Shown here: one piece after another, positions 58,376-64,000 of the stretch
How positions within the stretch are numbered: the stretch's first letter is position 1
Layout: every line of letters begins with the position of its first letter
NCBI RefSeq assembly: GCF_954871325.1
Contig: NC_088779.1
Span: forward strand, 18,726,846-18,790,845
Direction of reading: 5' to 3'
Source: Gordionus sp. m RMFG-2023
Lineage: Eukaryota > Nematomorpha > Gordioida > Chordodea > Parachordodidae
DNA length: 64,000 nucleotides
Notes under the pieces: model-generated
What the model was told of the DNA's origin: nothing
Database searches by the model: none
What the model saw: only the letters and a program-made list of their open reading frames with translations
Translations under genes and position numbers: made by a program

Positions 58376-59333
58376 AGTAGTAAGGGGAATTGACATAGCG
58401 ATGCTAATTTATTAAGCCAGGGTATGCTGACACACTTTCTAAGAAAGTTTCCAAGACCCATAGACCGGTCTGTTTTTTTGATTCCTTTTTTTCAATACCG
58501 GAAATTATTTTTAAAACTCACAAAAAAAAAAGATTTATATTTTGATTTAAAAATTTTAAAAAAAATGAAATAAAAATTTATTATTGGATATATAAAATGC
58601 AAATGTGTTATCTTAAACATAGTAATTACTTATTAATTAGCTAGAGGAAAATATATTATAATAATGTATTATAGTGATCTGCATAGGGCCTAATTTTTCA
58701 AGTCCAACCCAAAATTTTTAAAAAATGTTTTCTGGCTCGAACCCGATTAAAAAAATTTTACCAGCACAGCCAGCAAAAATTAATTTTTTATAATTATTCA
58801 TATATTTATATTTATTTAAAAAAATTTCCAAGGCACTACCCGACCTGGATGGAATTTTTAAAAATTTTTTTTAGAACCGACAAAGCCCAAATCCAATTTT
58901 TTTAAAATATGGGTTTAGCACATCTTTACTATTATATATATGCAACACTACCTACACTCTCATTGGAAACAGTTATAATTTTATTTTTTTTAAAAAAATT
59001 TCGGAAGAAAAGGAAGCTTTTCAATAAATTTTTAAATATTTTTTTTACATTTCAAATAAATAAAAATTATTTCACTTTTCAATGATAATATTAAAAACTC
59101 TTATATCAATCAAAAAAAATATTCTTGTAGGCACTCTTTTTTTAATATTTTGCAATCTAATAATAAAGCCATCAAAAATTTTAAAAACATGCTGTGTCAA
59201 TATTTTTTTTAAAAAAATATATATTTTTTTCTTTCATCAAGGCAGGAGGAGAGGTATAAAACATAAAAGAAATATCATATTAATAAAATTGAAAAACATC
59301 TGGATAAAGGGGTAAAAAAATAAATATCATGAA
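58376..59333. repeat. Continuous right arm of the large inverted-repeat element
   Basis: It is the reverse complement of 46832-47516 joined to 53239-53508. The short frame at 59082-59315 lies inside the arm and has no domain. Confidence 0.8.
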
Positions 59334-59339
59334 AGTTAT

Positions 59340-59770
59340 TTGTATTATTGAACTCAGCAACATTTGTTTCACCAAAAGAAAATTAATCATCATTTTCTTT
59401 ATTAGATGTTAAATCTATCGGTGTTATAGTTTGAGCTTGATTATATTCTTTGATACTACATTTAGGGCTTCTTTTGTTAATATATTTTAAAGTATTTTTT
59501 TTTATCATCTGACTCAATCCATAAGTTCTTAAATGTGATAATGATGTCAAAAAAGCCTCATATATTCAAATCATAGGAAAATGAAAATATTTTTCAAAAA
59601 ATCTATTACCCACACCACCTTAGGCAGCTTTTAATAAAGGTAGACATAATTGTAAACTTGTATATTTAAGATAATCTATGCCCCTTTTAACCACACATAA
59701 ATAATATACTTTAATATGTTTAAAATTTGTGTTTAAGGTTTTACATACAGCCTGTATTGTCTTTTTTAAC
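59340..59770 (-). pseudogene. Decayed coding remnant, unknown transposon
   Basis: On the minus strand, pieces such as QAVCKTLNTNFKHIK, RGIDYLKYTSLQLCLPLLKA and TSLSHLRTYGLSQMIKK, NTLKYINKRSP are open, separated by stops and shifts. The composition is protein-like and it ends in a plausible C-terminus with TAA at about 59394. I cannot assign a family. Confidence 0.3.
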
Positions 59771-60139
59771 TTTTATTTTTAAAAAATTTACATATAAAAT
59801 TTTAAGATTTGGATTTGTTTCAAGGGGAATTTATTTCCTTAATTTAAATTTCACTACCATAAGTGTTACTCATCCCACAAATTAAAAAAATATTACATAA
59901 AATTGGTAATGATATTCTATCGAGTTACATTTATATATAAAATATAATCTTTACTTATTACGTTTTGTTGTGATTTTTTATCTATCTACTTTATTATTAG
60001 TTGTAAATTTTCCAGCTAATTTTGATTGTCATTATATTTAAAATATGGTAGAAAGTAAGGAAATTAATACAAGTTTCTCAAAGAAAATAAGATATATATA
60101 TATATATACTGTGATATGCAAAATTTTAAACATGAATAT

Positions 60140-60331
60140 TTTTAAAAAAAATGTATCTGTATCTTTTATCAAGAAAATGAATATGAAAAAGATACAAGAT
60201 TATTTTCAGAATAAAGGATCTTAGATAAACATACTAGTATCTTATTAAAAAATGTCAAAAAGTTATTGAGTTCAAGATACAAAAGGATCTTATATCTTAG
60301 ATACAAGTATTCGCGGTACTGCTCAACTCTG
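60140..60331 (+). mobile_element. hAT end with GATAC-type subterminal repeats
   Basis: Read inward on the minus strand the end is CAGAGTTGAGCAGTACC, followed by words such as ATACTTGTATCTAAGATAT. Similar in build to 30090-30206 but with a different terminus. Confidence 0.6.
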
Positions 60332-60827
60332 CACACACTTTAAATCTCATTACGTGTTGACATTGAAATGCAGGTAATTCAAAAATTACATTTTCTAAGT
60401 TTAATTGTGAAATAAACATAGGCAATCTTCAAACTGTACAGCCATTTATAAAGAAAACATTGTAAGATATTTGATTAAACCGCTTATAACAAGATAGAAC
60501 TCTTTTTAAAGCTATGTTGAAATTAATAGATAGTCTTATTAAGGAGAATTGCCAATGACGAACCTTGTGATAAATCTGAATTATAGAGATTTTCATATAA
60601 CGACAAGTCGTTCATGGATGAATATTGTATGGTTAGTTAATTAAGAAATATAATATGTATATATATGATTTTATAAACTCTTATAATATTAAAACTTAAA
60701 AAAATGGCTTTAAATAATTTTAAGTTTTGTAAACCGCTTTTTAATTTAATCCTGAAAGGCATAAATGAAAGATATACAGTTCAAATATTGCTTACAATTT
60801 ATATTTTGATTATCTTTTATTTTGAAT

Positions 60828-61203
60828 AGCACATTCAAACATATCTTTAAAGATGAATATACAGTATCCACAATATTCACCCGCTACTTAAATTGGTTGG
60901 ATGAAATTAGAGGTCAACAAAGGAAGAATGCTATAACTCATTTCCAGTTTGATGAAATATCTTGATAAAGAAAGAGCAGACTTAATTCCCAACACACATA
61001 CCAGAATATTTTCTGATAAAGATAAAAAAATATTTATTGCTGAGGAAATAAATGAAGAAGATGATCTATTAAGCTTTTTTCAAAATAAAGATAATTCTTT
61101 AAATATTCTTAATAAATTTCCAGGATTAAAATATTTATTAAATATAATACTTTTCCTAACCTCTGCGCCAATTGAACGTATGTTAGAGCGAAAACTGTGT
61201 TGA
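60828..61203 (+). pseudogene. hAT transposase C-terminal fragment
   Basis: One frame reads STFKHIFKDEYTVSTIFTRY, LNWLDEIRGQQRKNAITHFQ and stops at 60966. An overlapping second frame from ATG 60949 reads MMKYLDKERADLIPN and ends with FPGLKYLLNIILFLTSAPIE, RMLERKLC. The last part is the hAT dimerisation block (consensus ...ATSAPSERxFS), with several consensus residues replaced. The frame change and poor match mean it is dead. CGCGTTCC-rich repeats at 61440-61560 are probably its 3' subterminal region. Confidence 0.65.
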
Positions 61204-61429
61204 GCACTAAGCGCTCTTGTTAGTCTGATCAAAATTTTGAAAATCAATTGTTGCTAAAAAAATATTGTTACAAAATGAATTTATCTTATATATAATAAAT
61301 TATTTTTGCATCATTTTATTAATATTATAATTAGATTATATATATATGAAATTTTTTATAAAATTATCTTATCTTATTATATATTGTTTTATTTATTATA
61401 TAATATTTAATTTTTTAATTAACGAATAA

Positions 61430-61560
61430 CCCGTTATTTTTGAATAGTCAGTAGCGCGCGTTCCTTTTTTAAAAAGGTACCGAGTAAAGTAACGCGTTCC
61501 TTTTTTCAGACGACGAGTACGGTAATGTGTTTCTTTTTTGTAGTAACGTTTACAGTACTA
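61430..61560. repeat. GTAACGCGTTCC subterminal repeats
   Basis: Several (A/G)GTAACGCG(T/C)TCC-like words in both orientations, a pattern common next to hAT termini. A weaker copy lies at 21160-21240. Confidence 0.5.
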
Positions 61561-62406
61561 TTTATCAATCAAAATTTATTATTAATAATATTAAAAATTC
61601 AAAACGGTCGATAAACCTTTTTAGAGATTTGGTTCAGGTTCTCTAAGTAACTAATACTTGGTTTGGATCTCTGTAATTAATGATCAATGATGTATATCAT
61701 TTGGCGATTCATTAAATAAAAGTGACATAAATAAGAATCAGCTGTAACGCCATTTTGAGGTTTACACGTTGTTTAAAATAAGTTGTAAACGATTTTTCAA
61801 TTTATAAAATATTAATATCGGGAGCATTTTCCAAAATAAAAATTGTCTATATGTACTTAACAGTCTATTAAATCGAATATTTGAAAAAATAAAAGGAAAT
61901 TATATTTTTTATTTAACAATATATCAGATTCAGAATCTCTTAAAAACTAAAGTACCCAATATATATATCTAATAGATAAATTTAATAAAACCCTTCCATC
62001 CTTTTTAATGTTTGCTTCTTGGTTCGTTTCAAAGATGAGCTTGGAAAAATATTCTCGGGGAACGTTTTAATAAGTATATTTTTCTCCCGCCTTTTTTCCT
62101 CATGAAATTATTAAATAAAAGGAAATTTTATTTTTAGTTTCTAATTTCGGATAAAATGTATTGATAGAGATATATAATAGGTTTTGGTAAAATCCAAACA
62201 CCACATATAATAATATTTACACATTTCCTATTTGGTAGTTTTCTTAGAGGTTAATATATTTATATTATGTTTTTAATAAATTTATAGATTTTTTAGCAGG
62301 ATAAATTTTGGAGGTAATTTTTTAGTCATGCTTAAAAACATATACCAACAAGCAAATAATAATAAAAAACATAATATGTAAAAAATAATTAATTATTTCA
62401 TTCTAG
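61561..62406. other. Non-coding stretch
   Basis: A+T-rich, no supported feature. It ends in a pyrimidine-containing tract and TTCTAG directly before the ATG at 62407. Confidence 0.4.
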
Positions 62407-62661
62407 ATGCCAAATAACAGAACCTTATTTAAAGTAAAATGTGATTATATTAATTGTAAAACTTTTAAAATAAGAAGTGACAAGATATATGAACATTATA
62501 AACATCCTCATGTAAAGCCAGCTGATATGAAATTTACAAAGGTAGCCATCAAAAGAGATAATAATAATTGGGTATCCTTAAATTGTGATATTCCATATAA
62601 TATAACAAATGGAGTTGAAACCCAGTTGCAAAAAAAGACAATAACATCTTACTTCCGAAAA
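62407..62661 (+). CDS. Possible zinc-finger protein, exon 1
   Basis: ATG at 62407 follows TTCTAG, so it could be an internal or a first coding exon. It has 85 whole codons and a GTAATA donor at 62662. VKCDYINCKTFKIRSDKIYE and HYKHPH give C-x4-C-x12-H-x2-H, a BED or C2H2-like finger. The exon ends KKTITSYFRK, a pattern like the ITSYF linker after the finger in some transposase-derived proteins. It could be a young transposase gene or a host gene derived from one. Confidence 0.5.
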
Positions 62662-63039
62662 GTAATATTTTTAATTTTTTATTGTAACTAAAGACAATAA
62701 ATATTATTGAAAATATAACTTAAATTTGTGAATTAATAGAAACTGTAGTAACTGATTTTTTATTTAAAATTTTACCAATATATTTAAAATAAAATTAAAG
62801 TAGGCAGAGTATAGAGAAAATAAATGATATATTTTATTATTAAATATTTTTTTTAACTGTTTATCACACTATTTTTATATCTATATATACTTTATAAAGT
62901 TCAATTTAACAATATGTTTAATAGGTTAATTAATAATAATAATTTAAAACCAAAGTATTAAAAAAAACTTATTAAGTAAATATAATGTAGTAAAATAATA
63001 AAAGTATGGTAATGTTAATTTCTAGGAATTTTTAAATTT

Positions 63040-63601
63040 AAATCTTTTCATCTTTAATTGAATTATTTCAAAGTTCTTTTACTTTTTTTTATATAAATTT
63101 TATCCTTAAAATATGAAATGGATTCAACTATTTTCAAAATGTTGTCTATGTGAATTTCATCCCCTTTATTTACATTATGTGTTATATTAGGTATGTTTAT
63201 ATTATTATCATTGTTTTATTTAGCTATTAGAATTTCTTTAGATAATATACTTTCATCATGAATTTCACAATTTTATTTATACTAATTTTTATTTATAAGA
63301 TTACTATTGTTTTTACAGTCATTATAATATCTTTTATTTTTTCATGTGATCGCAGTTTTATATTAATCGGCATGTATTATGCCTATGAATCTTTCAAGTA
63401 TATTTTCAAAATATTATAACATGATCTTCCTAACAAAGACATTTTATTAATGTTTATGATTAACGCGTTCAAAATTTGTGAATTCCCATTGTATTCTACA
63501 TTCACTTGTGCTGTACCTATCACTTGTATCGTCTTGCCATTGTAACCTGATAACTTTATGTTGAACTTCATAATATTTTTAATGCCTATTTTCTCAATCA
63601 T
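63040..63601 (-). mobile_element. Ty3/Gypsy-like retroelement fossil (protease region)
   Basis: The minus strand shows a stretch resembling the retropepsin region of Ty3/Gypsy pol, with KLSGYNGKTIQVIGTAQVN and a C-terminal MSLLGRS block like the LLGRDWL motif that follows the protease. It is a partial, broken copy without visible LTRs, inside the putative intron 62662-63738. Age cannot be fixed without a second copy. Confidence 0.5.
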
Positions 63602-63622
63602 GTATTCTTGTAGAATTAAAAC

Positions 63623-64000
63623 ATTTATTAAAAACTTAATTATATTGTAGTTAAGAAAAAAATTACCATTTGGCTAAAATTTTATTAAAAATATAGTTTT
63701 TCATAAGGAAGCAAATTATAACTCCTCTTTATTTATAGAAAATCTCCGTTATTGAAGATTCACAAATTGTATTATCTCCTCATCCAATCTCAAGTTCCAG
63801 TGAGGCGCTTACTTTTCAAGATAAGGTATTTAATTTAAATACGAATTATATGATAACTTTTGAAGAAAATAAATTATGATTTTTAGGATATTTAAATATT
63901 TTAAATTTATTAAAAACTTAATTATAATGTAGCTAAGAATAAAATGACCATTTGGCTAAAATTTTATTAAAAATATAGTTTTTCATAAGTAAACAAATTA
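63623..64000. repeat. Direct repeat around the putative exon at 63739
   Basis: ATTTATTAAAAACTTAATTA begins at 63623 and again at 63905. Both copies run on through CCATTTGGCTAAAATTTTAT and AATATAGTTTTTCATAAG, with about 95% match by eye over some 95 bases. The second copy is cut by the window edge. Confidence 0.8.
63739..63825 (+). CDS. Possible zinc-finger protein, exon 2
   Basis: Acceptor TTATAG at 63733-63738, 29 open codons KISVIEDSQIVLSPHPISSS and SEALTFQDK, donor GTATTT. Phase 0 on both sides, agreeing with the exon ending at 62661. Ser-rich linker composition. Direct repeats flank it (63623-63720 and 63905-64000). Confidence 0.4.

Larger units (their letters stand above)
46832..59333. 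mobile_element. Large inverted-repeat element (arms of about 955 bp), left arm split by a Helitron
   Basis: The ends TTCATGATATTTATTTTT (46832) and its complement (ending 59333) start arms of about 955 bp. The right arm (58376-59333) is continuous. The left arm runs 46832-47516, is interrupted by a Helitron, and resumes at about 53239-53508. Arm length agrees: 685 plus 270 against 957. The interior holds a foldback and GACCCGGGG arrays and no transposase, so the family is unknown. The arms carry the words GGGCCTAATTTTTCAAG and ATGGGTTTAGCACATC, also present in fragments elsewhere, such as 31970. Confidence 0.75.

Noticed and set aside
59082-59315. 77-codon + strand frame
   Set aside because: It lies wholly within the inverted arm and its mirrored copy near 46900-47090 does not keep a comparable frame.

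Overview
The window reads as nuclear DNA of an invertebrate animal with a very A+T-rich genome (about three quarters A+T by eye) that is dense in DNA transposons. The animal assignment rests on one recognisable host gene: a nine-exon 3' portion of the mitochondrial i-AAA protease YME1L (7312-19223, + strand). Its sequence ([20 protein letters not shown]) follows the metazoan form, its introns are GT-AG, and every splice phase joins correctly. The phylum cannot be settled from the sequence alone. No rRNA, functional tRNA, CRISPR array or bacterial-style operon is present.

Layout. 68-4956 is a Mutator-like (MULE) element with a transposase terminal exon, about 1 kb terminal inverted repeats ending in CCGGGGAA tandem arrays, and a perfect 9-bp target duplication. 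7312-19223 is YME1L; intron 1 carries a Helitron remnant (8701-10424), intron 2 a partial copy of the next exon, and intron 3 a decayed retroelement fragment. 21939-39176 is a hAT-rich block that contains a satellite in two inverted arms (24050-28560 and 36340-38815). The satellite unit is a 598-bp higher-order repeat of four diverged subunits; between the arms lie a decayed hAT transposase, a TA-flanked element, a possible transposase first exon and the end of a second MULE. 40007-46099 is a 6.1-kb foldback element whose arms are CGCGAA tandem repeats. 46832-59333 is a large inverted-repeat element whose left arm was split by a Helitron (47517 to about 53238) carrying a 356-codon Rep N-terminal reading frame and a 15-unit minisatellite. 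Its interior holds a 1.3-kb foldback (53513-54817) and arrays of a 13-bp GACCCGGGGTTCA repeat. 59334-64000 holds hAT remnants, a possible two-exon zinc-finger gene and a Ty3/Gypsy-like fossil.

No operating pathway beyond YME1L can be inferred; the rest is transposon ecology, mostly nested insertions. The recurring oddity is that three unrelated-looking element families end in, or carry near their ends, short GC-rich tandem repeats built on self-complementary cores (CCGG, CGCG, CCCGGG) in an otherwise A+T-rich genome. This is the best candidate for something not well described. The higher-order satellite in inverted arms and the Helitron-split palindrome are the next most informative structures.
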